Assembly: GCF_016907735.1 (NCBI RefSeq)
Contig: NZ_JAFBCP010000001.1
Coordinates: forward strand, 372,001 to 436,000
Length of the DNA: 64,000 bases
Reading direction: 5' to 3'
DNA from: Brevibacterium paucivorans
GTDB lineage: Bacteria; Actinomycetota; Actinomycetes; Actinomycetales; Brevibacteriaceae
A program made the translations under genes and the position numbers. Of this stretch, positions 36,045 to 43,966 are shown piece by piece (the first letter of the stretch is position 1; each line of letters starts with the position of its first letter). The notes below the pieces were generated by a model that was not told the DNA's origin, did no database searches, and worked only from the letters and a program-made list of their open reading frames with translations.

Positions 36045-36509
36045 TCATTCAATATCCAGGTCAGCTTTGACCTCGTCCCAAGGAACCGCACCGTCGGCCT
36101 CGACCTCTGCGCGTGAAACTCGCGCGGCTTCAATGTCGGCACGATCCTCCGTAACCTCAATCTGTCGTTCCGTGTCACCCGCATCGGTGACGAGGGCGCG
36201 CTCTTCTGCAACGACGAGCACCTCTGCTCCCTTGAGAGCCTCACCGAGGACGTCGTTGACTGCCCATTCGAGGGAGTCGAGTGCATCTTCTCCCCCGCTG
36301 ATGGCTTCAGCTTCCCGGTCGTTTACCCGGATGAGCGCAGCGCCACCGATCGGAACAACACCGTCTTCGTCAGCGCCGTGTTCCTCAACGATTCGTGCCC
36401 ATGCGGCGTCCAAAGCGCCTGGTGTCAAGGCTCGCACGCGGACGCGATAGGTGAGATCTTGTGTGGTGTGTCGATCGAACCAGTCGTTGGATAACGTCCA
36501 AATTGTCAT
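36045..36509 (-). CDS. Hypothetical acidic protein
   Basis: A 154-residue soluble protein with no family I recognise. It begins MTIWTLSNDWFDRHTTQDLTYRV and is rich in Asp/Glu and Ala, with a likely alpha/beta core (LDAAWARIVEEHG, ALDSLEWAVNDVLGEALKGAEVLVV). No signal peptide or membrane segment. Codon use matches the host. It is convergent with the PRC/DUF2382 gene and divergent from the EVE-like gene. Confidence 0.75.
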   Translation of the reverse strand: MTIWTLSNDWFDRHTTQDLTYRVRVRALTPGALDAAWARIVEEHGADEDGVVPIGGAALIRVNDREAEAISGGEDALDSLEWAVNDVLGEALKGAEVLVVAEERALVTDAGDTERQIEVTEDRADIEAARVSRAEVEADGAVPWDEVKADLDIE

Positions 36510-36691
36510 GTCTTAAGTATCAGGCCGGGCACCTGGCGTCGCAAGCAGTGCGCCTCATTTTTGAAGTGCTGGATTAAGGCGCCGACGAGCTCTGAAAGTC
36601 TCATCGATGTTCGATGCGCGGATAGCCTAGCTGACCGGCTCCATCCGGCATCGAAGACCGCTGGTGAACAGTTGAGGCTAAACCGGAAACT

Positions 36692-37159
36692 ATGCTGACT
36701 GACGTGAACACGTTTCTTCTGACATGGAACCCCGTGTACGGCGGCCTCGATGAGTCGACGATCAAACAAAACATCGAGCTCACTTCTCAGGGCAAGCGTG
36801 CACCCGGCAGGTGGAACACCGGTGGTACCACCAGAAAGATTCAACCCGGCGACCGCGTATTTCTGCTTGTTCTGGGATCCGGCGATCACGGCATTTTCGC
36901 CAGTGGGTTCGTCACAAGCGCGGTGTACAAAGAGGTGCATTGGAATGATCCTCGGAAGTTGGCCAACTATGTCGACCTCGAGTGGGGCGAATTTCTAGAA
37001 CCGGCTGACGCGCTGCCCGGCGATGTACTGCAGACAGTTTTCACCGCTAATCGTTGGCGCCCACGTTCAAGCGGAACACAAATTGTTCAGGGTCGCGAAA
37101 ACGAGCTGGAACATATGTGGAGCGAGCACACCCAAGAGGTGCGAGCTCAGCGGACGTAG
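36692..37159 (+). CDS. EVE/PUA-like domain protein
   Basis: A 155-residue protein resembling the N-terminal EVE-type module often fused to HNH endonucleases: NTFLLTWNPVYGGLDESTI, GRWNTGGTTRKIQPGDRVFLLVLGSGDHGIFASGFV, and the ending VFTANRWRPRSSGTQIVQ. EVE domains bind modified bases in DNA or RNA. Here the usual HNH nuclease part is missing; the protein stops about 25 residues after the SG motif. It may be a stand-alone reader or a truncated defence gene. Assigned by eye. Confidence 0.75.
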   Translation: MLTDVNTFLLTWNPVYGGLDESTIKQNIELTSQGKRAPGRWNTGGTTRKIQPGDRVFLLVLGSGDHGIFASGFVTSAVYKEVHWNDPRKLANYVDLEWGEFLEPADALPGDVLQTVFTANRWRPRSSGTQIVQGRENELEHMWSEHTQEVRAQRT

Positions 37160-37194
37160 TTTAAGAGCTGGTCGCCACGGATACACTGGAAACC

Positions 37195-37545
37195 ATGAGT
37201 GAAGCAGCATTCAGAATTCGCCAGGTCACCTTCGACTGCCACGACCCTTCTAAGCTAGCCCAGTTCTGGTCAACTGCAACGGGATGCGAGATCGTCGCCG
37301 ACTACGGCGATTTCGTAATGGTCAATTCCACACCAGCTCTGGGGTTTCAGCGAGTTGAGCGCCCCACACCCGGGAAAAACCGTATGCATATCGACGTTGG
37401 CGGGGTTGAACGCAAAGCTCTGGTGGAGCGTCTAACATCCTTGGGCGCTACCACACTCAGTGACCACGAGGCACCGGGACTCGTATGGACAGTTATGCAG
37501 GACCCGGAAGGCAATGAGTTTTGTGTAGGCAATCCCGACTTATAG
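37195..37545 (+). CDS. VOC family protein (glyoxalase/dioxygenase fold)
   Basis: A 116-residue single VOC-domain protein of the actinobacterial 'glyoxalase-like' type: IRQVTFDCHDPSKLAQFWST, MHIDVGGVERKALVERLTSLGA and WTVMQDPEGNEFCVGNPDL. The His/Glu metal-site positions (F-D-C-H-D, H-I-D, G-N-E-F) are present. The pattern WTVMQDPEGNEFCV is typical of this large family, whose substrates are mostly unknown. It follows the EVE-like gene by 35 bases and may be co-transcribed. Confidence 0.9.
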   Translation: MSEAAFRIRQVTFDCHDPSKLAQFWSTATGCEIVADYGDFVMVNSTPALGFQRVERPTPGKNRMHIDVGGVERKALVERLTSLGATTLSDHEAPGLVWTVMQDPEGNEFCVGNPDL

Positions 37546-37579
37546 GTTCGAGGCTGACCATTCGGACCCCAACTTAGAT

Positions 37580-37680
37580 CCCCCCCCCCGCGAAGTCCAT
37601 GGGAAGCGGATGGGCTCGTTTGATGGCCATGCGAATAACGTCTGCGCGATGGTTGTGGAAAGCCTGGTACTCAGGCGAGT
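37580..37680 (-). pseudogene. Gene fragment ending at a ten-base C tract
   Basis: On the minus strand a frame reads EYQAFHNHRADVIRMAIKRA and on to HPLPMDFAGG before a run of ten G (C10 at 37580-37589). It has no start and looks like the C-terminal end of a lost gene. Family not recognised. Confidence 0.4.
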
Positions 37681-37681
37681 G

Positions 37682-37897
37682 TCACTCGTCGAAAATAAGC
37701 TCGATCGGCTCCGTTTCCCGCAGTTCGTGATCCCAGACGTAAAAGCGGTCGTCACCGGGTAGCTTGCCCTCCTGGTCCTCGGCGACGGGGACGGCGTTCT
37801 GCGGGAATCCGTCGGCTTCGGAGCGCCACGTTTCGGTTTCTTTCACTACGTGATCTGCTGAGCGGGCGAGACGGCGACGGTCGGAATCGTCATACAC
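37682..37897 (-). CDS. Small hypothetical protein
   Basis: A 71-residue acidic frame beginning MYDDSDRRRLARSADHVVKE and ending ETEPIELIFDE, with protein-like composition (aromatic FYVWDHELRE near the end). It begins three bases after the stop of another small frame. No family is recognised. It may be one half of a small operon or a decayed region; the neighbouring fragment at 37.6 kb supports decay. Confidence 0.45.
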   Translation of the reverse strand: MYDDSDRRRLARSADHVVKETETWRSEADGFPQNAVPVAEDQEGKLPGDDRFYVWDHELRETEPIELIFDE

Positions 37898-37900
37898 CGG

Positions 37901-38044
37901 TTAGAGGAACCAGTATCCCTCATCGGTATCGTCGATTTCGCCGCCGTTCTCCGACATCAGACGCTCGCGCAAAACGACTGTGAATGCGCGCCCCAGTGCT
38001 TCTTCGGCGGCGCCAATCCGTGATTCATCAACGGGAAAGACCAT
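37901..38044 (-). CDS. Small hypothetical protein, possibly truncated
   Basis: A 47-residue frame from ATG at 38044 (MVFPVDESRIGAAEEALGRA, ending DTDEGYWFL). Residues upstream of this ATG look non-coding. The C-terminal part resembles a real protein end but no family is recognised. Its closeness to the next small frame suggests joint transcription. Confidence 0.4.
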   Translation of the reverse strand: MVFPVDESRIGAAEEALGRAFTVVLRERLMSENGGEIDDTDEGYWFL

Positions 38045-38276
38045 ACAAGAAGTAAATTGGGCGCCCTCAGCCCTCGGCAACACCCTACACCTGCAATAGC
38101 GGCTCTGTGTGGAGCGCACTAGGGGTACTGTTTAAGCATTAAGCGCCACGAACTCATCAATGGCAACATAAGTTATTGCCTAATGTAACGAACACTCATG
38201 ACATTCGGCCAACATTAAACAATTCGAAATTCTTCGTACTCACACGCCATGCGACCGCACATACGCCCTGCCGAAA

Positions 38277-38888
38277 TCAGCGAAGCGTGTACTTCTGCGA
38301 AGAGACCTGAAGCCCGTGTTCACCCTGTATGCAGATGACACCGAGCTTCATGTCCGTAGTGCACTGGAAGTCCTCGACATCCAGAACTTCGCCGTAGCCG
38401 AGCACCTTTGCCTGTCCATCCTGCTTCATGAACTCCGTGTCGCTCATTCCGAACATTTCGGCCTTTTTGCCGGCGTACATACGGGAAGCATTAGCGGGCC
38501 CGTAACCGCCATCCGCTTGCTGGACCTCAGGGGCATTGGGCGGAGTGGCACCCATGTGCATACAGCCGACGAATTCGCTGGTGATCACACACTGGTGCTT
38601 ACCCGACTGAGTCTGGAAGTAGTACTTGCCGTTGGCAGCGAAGCCCGCGGGGTCGACTTTCTTGCCATCGAAGGATGCACCCATCGCGTTTTTACCTGCA
38701 GGTTTTTCTTTTTCCTTCGGCTTTTGCGGCTCGTCAGAGTCCTGCGTTGGAGTGCTCTCCGTGGTGGCCTCACTCGGGGCTTCCTGCGCTGGTGTGCTGT
38801 CGCCGGTTGATACCGACGCTTTATCTGAACCACAGCCGGCAAGGGTCAGTGCAGCGGCAACAGCAATGGCAATGCGAACAGTCTTCAT
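38277..38888 (-). CDS. Lipoprotein of a three-member local family (copy 3)
   Basis: A 203-residue lipoprotein with signal MKTVRIAIAVAAALTLAGC (lipobox LAGC, Cys19), a Thr/Glu/Lys linker (EATTESTPTQDSDEPQKPKE), and the family C-terminal domain: GKHQCVITSEFVGCMHMGATPPNAP, then VLGYGEVLDVEDFQCTTDMKLGVICIQGEHGLQVSS. Four Cys align with those of copies 1 and 2. It stands at the right edge of the host-like part of the window, alone on its strand. Function unknown. Confidence 0.87.
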   Translation of the reverse strand: MKTVRIAIAVAAALTLAGCGSDKASVSTGDSTPAQEAPSEATTESTPTQDSDEPQKPKEKEKPAGKNAMGASFDGKKVDPAGFAANGKYYFQTQSGKHQCVITSEFVGCMHMGATPPNAPEVQQADGGYGPANASRMYAGKKAEMFGMSDTEFMKQDGQAKVLGYGEVLDVEDFQCTTDMKLGVICIQGEHGLQVSSQKYTLR

Positions 38889-39061
38889 GCATTCACCTTT
38901 CGGGAACTTTCCACGACTTTCGTACAGAATACCTGCCCGCAGACACTTCTGGCAGGTCGCCCAAGATCACCCAATACCGGTTTCATTTAATGAGATGGCG
39001 GTTGCGCAGACCAGGGTTCAAACACTCATCGAGCCCGCGCCTGCTGACTTAGAGGATCGCA
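38889..39061. other. Intergenic stretch, nothing recognised
   Basis: No gene, strong hairpin or repeat is evident between the lipoprotein start and the small frame at 39.1 kb. Composition shifts toward higher GC on the right, marking entry into accessory DNA. Confidence 0.4.
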
Positions 39062-39232
39062 ATGATGCAGACCCCGAATACACCCAGGAGAAACCGGAAG
39101 CTGCTCAAGAGCAAAGGCGACTTCAGCCGTGAGGAACTGACGGCCTTCCTTGAAAGCCTTGCTGAGCGTGTCCGCGCTGACGACGTCCATCCCCGATCTC
39201 GAGATTTACCGCCGAACAAACGCGGGCAGTGA
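39062..39232 (+). CDS. Small protein, possible amphi-Trp domain remnant
   Basis: A 56-residue frame from ATG at 39062 with the core KSKGDFSREELTAFLESLAE followed by RVRADDV. This resembles the start of amphi-Trp domain proteins, which open with a Ser-Arg-Glu-Glu helix and LxxLAxxL, but the rest of that domain (with the Trp) is missing. It ends about 80 bases before the SulP gene. Probably a remnant; assignment is tentative. Confidence 0.35.
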   Translation: MMQTPNTPRRNRKLLKSKGDFSREELTAFLESLAERVRADDVHPRSRDLPPNKRGQ

Positions 39233-39310
39233 CAAGGTATCGCCGTCGCAGGCTGGCACCCTGTGTATCCTTTGAGCGTCGTTGACGCCTTGAAGGAGCA
39301 AGCAAGTCCC

Positions 39311-41034
39311 ATGACCCACCCACGCGCCGTGTCAAAGGAAGGCTTCGGAGCCCGCGCTCTGCGTTTCGCACCGCGCCGCTCGGACTGGTCGCGCACGACG
39401 ATCGGGCGCGACCTCTCCGCAGGGCTCAAGGTGGCCCTCGTCGCACTCCCCCCCCTCGCACTCGGCTTCGGCGTTGCGTCCGGCGTCGGCGCGGCAGCTG
39501 GAATCAAGACAGCCATCGTCGCGGGCATCCTGACCGCGGTCTTCGGCGGTAGCAACGTCCAGGTGAGCGGTCCGACCGGCGCAATGACCGTCGTGCTTAT
39601 CCCCATCGTGGCCACCCACGGCGCCGACGGGGTGCTCGTCGTCGGCGTGCTGGCTGGCCTTATGCTGCTATTGCTGGCGGTCACCGGTGCTGGGCGGGCG
39701 ATGAAGTACATGCCGCTACCGGTCGTCGAAGGGTTCACGGCTGGCATCGCGGTGATCATCGGCCTGCAACAGCTGCCTGCAGCACTCGGGGTCGAGGCGG
39801 AAGGCGAGAAAGTCCTCAGGTTGGCGTGGGACGCAATCACGGCTTGGCTCAGCGCTCCGGCATGGCAGGCCCCGTGATGACCCTCGCGGTGGCGGCCGGA
39901 ATTGTGGTTGCTGCGCGCGTTCGTAGTGGCTTCCCCGCAGCACTGGTGTTGGTAGCTATCGCAACGGTCATCAACATGCTGGCAGGTAGCGGGCTCAAGA
40001 CCATTGGTTACATCCCGTCGACCTTGCCTGCTCCGCGCTGGCCACAGATCCCGTGGGAGCACCTGGACTCGTTGCTGCTGGCAGCGGTCGCCGTCGCGGC
40101 TCTCGGAGCATTGGAATCATTGCTATCTGCAACAGTCGCCGACGCGATGACCGTCGGCGATCGGCACGACCCCGACCGTGAGCTCTTCGGGCAGGGCATC
40201 GCCAACGTCGTCGCTCCCCTGTTCGGCGGGATTCCCGCGACTGCCGCGATCGCTCGAACTGCCGTCAACGTGCGGGCAGGCGCAGGCACACGCCTGGCAG
40301 CGGTGTTCCACTCGTTACTCCTGCTCGTCGCCGTGCTGGCAGCGGCCCGGTGGGTGGGCGAAATCCCTCTCGCCGCGCTCGCCGGCGTGCTCATCGCCAC
40401 TGCGATCCAGATGATCCACCCGCGGAACATCAGCTCGGTGATGCGCGCCACCAAGGGCGACGGGGCCACTCTTCTCATCACTGCAGTCGCCACTGTCGTG
40501 TTCGACCTTGTCGTCGCCGTGCTCATCGGCCTTGTTGTGGCGGGCTTCTTCGCACTGCGCGATGCCGCCCGCACGGTGGTGTTCGAAGCCACACCGCTGA
40601 GCAAGGGAGACCACAGCGATGAGGAGCGCGAACTCCTCGACGAACACATCGCCGCCTTCCGCCTCGAAGGCCCACTCTTCTTTGGCGCGGCGCACGACTT
40701 CCTCCTCGAGCTCGCTGAGGTCTCATGGGTCAAGGTCGTCGTGCTCCGCATGCGCTACGTCACGACAATCGACGCCACTGGCGCCCAGATGCTTGCAGAC
40801 ACAATCGGGCGCCTCGAGCGCGGAGGCACCCGGGTCTTACTTTCCGCAACGAAGCCCGAGCACGTTCCGGTGTTGCGCGAACTCGGCGTCTTCGACCAGC
40901 TTGCACACGAGAATCACGCCTTCGACAACACCCTCGACGCCATCGCTCACGCCCGGATGCACGTCGCGCGCATCCAGCATGAAGAGTCTGAGGGCGCACT
41001 AGAGACACCTCGGAACGACCAGCACGACGAGTAG
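39311..41034 (+). pseudogene. SulP/STAS inorganic anion transporter split by a frameshift
   Basis: Together the two frames encode a complete SulP permease with a STAS domain. Frame 1 (ATG 39311 to stop 39877) contains LSAGLKVALVALPPLALGFGVASG, NVQVSGPTGAMTVVL and PVVEGFTAGIAVIIGLQQLP. Frame 2 continues from about 39874 with GMAGPVMTLAVAAGIV, SLLSATVADAMTVGDRHDPDRELFGQG and, at the end, the STAS domain (RYVTTIDATGAQMLADTIGRLERGG). Frame 2 could start at GTG 39874 (GTGA overlap with the frame-1 stop), giving two coupled polypeptides. A sequencing error or disabled gene is more likely. GC content exceeds the left flank. Confidence 0.85.
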
Positions 41035-41048
41035 CGCTCGAAGGACTA

Positions 41049-41282
41049 TCATTCGAAGTACGCCACCCCTGCGACATCGTCGCGCGTCTGAATCGGCAAC
41101 TCATCGACCCGACCGACTTCCCGCGCCACATCCAGAAGAGCCCTGCCTATGTGAGGCCGCCGGGCCGCCTTTGTCAGGATGTCGCGAACCTCGACCTCCA
41201 TGGATCGCCCGTGCTCCTTCGCCTGAGATGCGAGCTGTTGCTTCACGTGGTCATCGAGACCACGCACGATGATGAATGCCAA
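41049..41282 (-). CDS. FitA-like ribbon-helix-helix antitoxin (orphan)
   Basis: A 77-residue protein of the FitA/VapB ribbon-helix-helix type: AFIIVRGLDDHVKQQLASQA, then KEHGRSMEVEVRDILTKAARR, a typical FitA N-terminal DNA-binding half and linker. The start is probably TTG at 41280-41282, eight bases after a perfect AAGGAGG; the GTG nine bases upstream overlaps that site. In intact modules a PIN-domain VapC/FitB toxin gene follows; here the next downstream sequence is the end of the SulP gene, so the toxin is missing. Confidence 0.82.
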   Translation of the reverse strand: MAFIIVRGLDDHVKQQLASQAKEHGRSMEVEVRDILTKAARRPHIGRALLDVAREVGRVDELPIQTRDDVAGVAYFE

Positions 41283-41829
41283 AAGAGCCACCTCCTTCTG
41301 CTATCAACCATGAACGCTTTGCTGGAGACGAGCCAGGCCAGATCGACGGCGATGAGGCGTTCGATGTCGCACAGGGATTCCTGCGCTTGTCAGATTTATA
41401 TTTCCAGTTGGAGGGCAGTCTCTTCCTCGTCGACGATGCTCGGCTGCCCGGACGTCGGGATCTTCTCGTGCTTGTCGCGGCCTTGGTCCCAGGTGGGGAT
41501 TCGACGCAACTAAATGGGCGGGTATCTCGGTGGGATGATGGCTGGTTTCCAGCCGATGCTTTTACTCCTTAAGCATAGCCGTTGCGTTCGGTGCTGTGTT
41601 TGGAAAATGCACGCAGCCACACCCGGGTGACCCACTACCCTGGCCGCGATCATCGCCTCGTCGAACCCGGCCGAGATGGCCTGGTTCTAATCGCGAGCTT
41701 CCTCAAGCTGAGGAAGCCCCCTCCTGGGGCTCGTTCATCAACCTGCAGATCGCAGACGAGGACATCCCGCTTTCCATGTTGGAAGCCGGAGCGCTCCCTG
41801 TGCCGGAACCGCATGCTCGGAGGGCCGAT
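41283..41829. other. Decayed accessory stretch without an intact gene
   Basis: No convincing gene. The minus strand near 41420-41510 encodes RRIPTWDQGRDKHEK, faintly like the catalytic region of IS30-type transposases, followed by a stop. The plus strand carries short protein-like pieces (LAAIIASSNPAEMAWF near 41650). CTTCCTCA/TGAGGAAG (about 41699-41717) is a small hairpin that could terminate the HEPN gene. Confidence 0.3.
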
Positions 41830-42261
41830 TCAGCCAAGATTCACCTCGCATGCGGTAACGATCGCCGATGCTGCACTGATTGCTTCCCTGACGTCCTGGA
41901 GGGTCGCCGTCGGCTGATCATCGCTGGGATATTCTGTCGCGTTCCGCACCTGGCGCATCCATTCGAACTCCTCAAGTGCAGCGTCCTCGATGAACTCGGC
42001 GGCAGCCACTCCCGTGTTCCGGTGGGCTCCGCCAACCGGGCGCACCCGCAACCCCTTCGTGGCCAGCACGGCGACGAGCGCCTTGCGCGCAGCGTCGTAG
42101 GCCGCTGTGAACGCCATGGCCTGGTCATCGGAGCCGGCCAGCGCCTCAGCGGTGCGCACATGTTGTTTCGCCATCTCGATCACTGTCACCGCATATTCCC
42201 TGTTTACCGCGACCCTTTCCAGCCGGCGGTTCGCGAGCATCCGAGCGATGACGTCAGACAT
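41830..42261 (-). CDS. HEPN-domain toxin of a HEPN/MNT pair
   Basis: A 143-residue all-helical protein of the HEPN superfamily: RRLERVAVNREYAVTVIEMA, AMAFTAAYDAARKALVAVLATKGLRV, and a C-terminal RQVRNATEYPSDD. HEPN RNases use Rx4-6H; here the motif reads RNATEY, with Tyr where His is usual, a variant seen in MNT-associated members. It overlaps the upstream nucleotidyltransferase gene by eight bases. By analogy the partner inactivates it, by polyadenylylation of the motif Tyr in HepT/MntA systems. Toxicity is inferred. Confidence 0.85.
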   Translation of the reverse strand: MSDVIARMLANRRLERVAVNREYAVTVIEMAKQHVRTAEALAGSDDQAMAFTAAYDAARKALVAVLATKGLRVRPVGGAHRNTGVAAAEFIEDAALEEFEWMRQVRNATEYPSDDQPTATLQDVREAISAASAIVTACEVNLG

Positions 42262-42847
42262 GAAGATTCCCAGTCATCACGTCAAGGGTGGGGCGTGAGC
42301 GCAACGTCGCCACGAACGGCGTCGGGTCATCCGTCTCCCAATCCTCGGTGGAAAGTCTGGTGACGTTCACCGGCACATCGAGTCGCTCCCCGGTTTCGGA
42401 AGCGATCGCCGCCAGCACCCGGCGCGGAGCAGAACCTAGGACGAGGACATCGATATCGTTAGGGAACTGCCCTGCTTCGCCGGCTCGTCGGGCTGCCCAG
42501 GATCCGTAGATCAGTACGCGCTCGACCCCCTCCACCCCGTCGAACTGCTCACGGAGAACGGGCACAGGCCCATAGGTGGCCTCGATAATCTCGCGCATGG
42601 GCCTGAACAGCGGATGCTCATCATCGGCTCGCACAAGTCGATTGCGTCCTTCATGACGGTCCCGGAGAATGCCACTCTCCACGAGCCGCCCCACCTCACG
42701 ATGAACCACTGGGCTACTGACGCCGGTGCGGCGGCCGAGCTCAGCCAGCGTGAACTCCCGGTCGGGATGACTCAGGGATTCCGCAAGGATTGCCCCGACC
42801 GCGTCGGAGCGCACAAATGGAGTCAACTGTGAGCCGGGAACCTTCAC
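42254..42847 (-). CDS. MNT-type nucleotidyltransferase antitoxin with N-terminal HTH
   Basis: A 197-residue protein with a MarR/ArsR-like winged helix (LAELGRRTGVSSPVVHREVGRLVESGIL, residues 35-62) and a minimal nucleotidyltransferase domain with the motif IYGSWAARRAG followed by DIDVLVLG (the metal-binding Asp pair). The combination is the regulator/antitoxin part of HEPN/MNT systems and the HTH implies autoregulation. The start is GTG at 42845-42847, about eight bases from TATATT on the minus strand, so a leaderless transcript is plausible. It lies about 50 bases from the first ychF-type attachment repeat. Confidence 0.87.
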   Translation of the reverse strand: MKVPGSQLTPFVRSDAVGAILAESLSHPDREFTLAELGRRTGVSSPVVHREVGRLVESGILRDRHEGRNRLVRADDEHPLFRPMREIIEATYGPVPVLREQFDGVEGVERVLIYGSWAARRAGEAGQFPNDIDVLVLGSAPRRVLAAIASETGERLDVPVNVTRLSTEDWETDDPTPFVATLRSRPTLDVMTGNLHV

Positions 42848-42898
42848 AGAACGAGAATATATCTTCCACTTATGGGAAGTGTCAATGGTGCACGTCAG

Positions 42899-42920
42899 AC
42901 GTTAAACCTGAGCTCCATCG
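42899..42920 (-). repeat. ychF-3'-end-like attachment repeat, site 1
   Basis: Plus strand ACGTTAAACCTGAGCTCCAT, close to the last codons of ychF read in reverse. Bounds the HigBA interval on its left. Confidence 0.75.
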
Positions 42921-43000
42921 AGTTCCGGCACTGAGAACCACCAGCGTCCACTGGCGTGCACGCTGCCAAGAAACGAGCTCCGCCAGCACTGCACGGTTGA

Positions 43001-43300
43001 TCATGCCACCTGTAGTGGCGTGATCTTGGCTATCTGATCAGCCACACGCTCCTGCGCCAGCTCAAGCTCATAGCGACTCTGCAGATTGAGCCAGAACTGC
43101 GGCTCCACTCCAAAGTATCGCCCCAAACGCAACGCCGTGTCAGCAGTGATGGCGCGCTTGCCATGCACGATCTCGTTGATCCGCCGCGGGGGAACACCGA
43201 TAGACACAGCGAGCTTGTGCTGCGTGATGCCGAATCCCTCAATGAAGTCTTCCATCAGAACCTCGCCAGGGTGAATCGGCACGTAAAGCTTCTCAGTCAT
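43001..43300 (-). CDS. higA: HigA family antitoxin, Xre-type
   Basis: A 99-residue HigA/VapI-type antitoxin: LYVPIHPGEVLMEDFIEGFG then the helix-turn-helix ITQHKLAVSIGVPPRRINEI, followed by VHGKRAITADTALRLGRYFG and VEPQFWLNLQSRYELE. The second of two adjacent ATG codons (43298-43300) has the better spacing to GAGGTG. The toxin gene higB lies nine bases upstream on the same strand, the usual higBA order. It represses its own promoter and neutralises HigB in this family. Closely related copies occur at 44.8 and 58.1 kb. Confidence 0.93.
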   Translation of the reverse strand: MTEKLYVPIHPGEVLMEDFIEGFGITQHKLAVSIGVPPRRINEIVHGKRAITADTALRLGRYFGVEPQFWLNLQSRYELELAQERVADQIAKITPLQVA

Positions 43301-43308
43301 CATGCACC

Positions 43309-43590
43309 TCAGTGGTAGTCCTCGATGATCACATTCTCCGGGCCAGCCTCGGTCCACACAAAACAGATCCGCCATTGGCTGTTAATCCGAATGCTGTGCT
43401 GACCCTTACGGTTGCCCTTCAACGCTTCGAGCCGGTTCCCCGGCGGAATACGAAGCGAGTTGAGCGACACCGCAGCATCAAGCAGATGCAACTTCCTGTT
43501 CGCCGACTTGTGAATCCGCGGATCGATCCTAGGCGCCGGTTCACGTAACCACACGAGCTCCGTGTCACGGTCGCCGAAAGATCTGATCAC
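43309..43590 (-). CDS. higB: HigB family toxin (RelE superfamily mRNA interferase)
   Basis: A 93-residue RelE/ParE-fold toxin of the plasmid-maintenance 'killer' family: MIRSFGDRDTELVWLRE, LHLLDAAVSLNSLRIPPGNRLEALKG, and GQHSIRINSQWRICFVWTEAGPENVIIEDYH. The conserved Arg/His/Lys surface expected for ribosome-dependent mRNA cleavage is present. The upstream sequence TCAATAACRCTA just before the attachment repeat is shared with the decayed module at 45.2 kb. This is the only complete higBA pair in the window. Confidence 0.92.
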   Translation of the reverse strand: MIRSFGDRDTELVWLREPAPRIDPRIHKSANRKLHLLDAAVSLNSLRIPPGNRLEALKGNRKGQHSIRINSQWRICFVWTEAGPENVIIEDYH

Positions 43591-43634
43591 ACTTTAAGAG
43601 TGCCAGGCATGACGCGGTGCGTCAATAACACTAC

Positions 43635-43652
43635 ACGTTAAACCAGAAGCTC
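43635..43652 (-). repeat. ychF-3'-end-like attachment repeat, site 2
   Basis: ACGTTAAACCAGAAGCTC, immediately 5' of the higB promoter region; matches the core but diverges after GAAG. Confidence 0.65.
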
Positions 43653-43720
43653 GACGGGTTGTCAAGAGAAAGCAACCACACCCTAGCCACCAATCCAATT
43701 TTCGTATTACGAGTATATGT

Positions 43721-43966
43721 ATGGAAACTATCGACGGACACCCTGTGAGCGAAGAGCTAATCGATGCGTGGGTAACCGAAGCTGATAATGGTTATGACGT
43801 GGAGGCACTTCGTCGTCGAGGAAGGAAACCGCGCGACAAGGACGCTGCGAAAGTTTTCTCCATTCGGCTTTCCGCCAGCGAAATAGCAGATCTCGACAAA
43901 TATGCGGCGGCAAACGGATGGTCGGGATCGCAAGCAATCCGCGAAGCGTTAAAGAATGCCATTTAG
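43721..43966 (+). CDS. CopG-like ribbon-helix-helix antitoxin
   Basis: An 81-residue protein: an N-terminal segment TIDGHPVSEELIDAWVTEAD followed by a basic hinge RRRGRKPRDKDAAK and a ribbon-helix-helix domain VFSIRLSASEIADLDKYAAANGWSGSQAIREALKNAI. The order, with the DNA-binding domain at the C-terminus, is typical of actinobacterial CopG-type antitoxins. GAGTATATGT just upstream may contain a -10 box of a leaderless or short-leader promoter. It overlaps by 11 bases a 56-residue gene, probably its partner. Confidence 0.85.
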   Translation: METIDGHPVSEELIDAWVTEADNGYDVEALRRRGRKPRDKDAAKVFSIRLSASEIADLDKYAAANGWSGSQAIREALKNAI

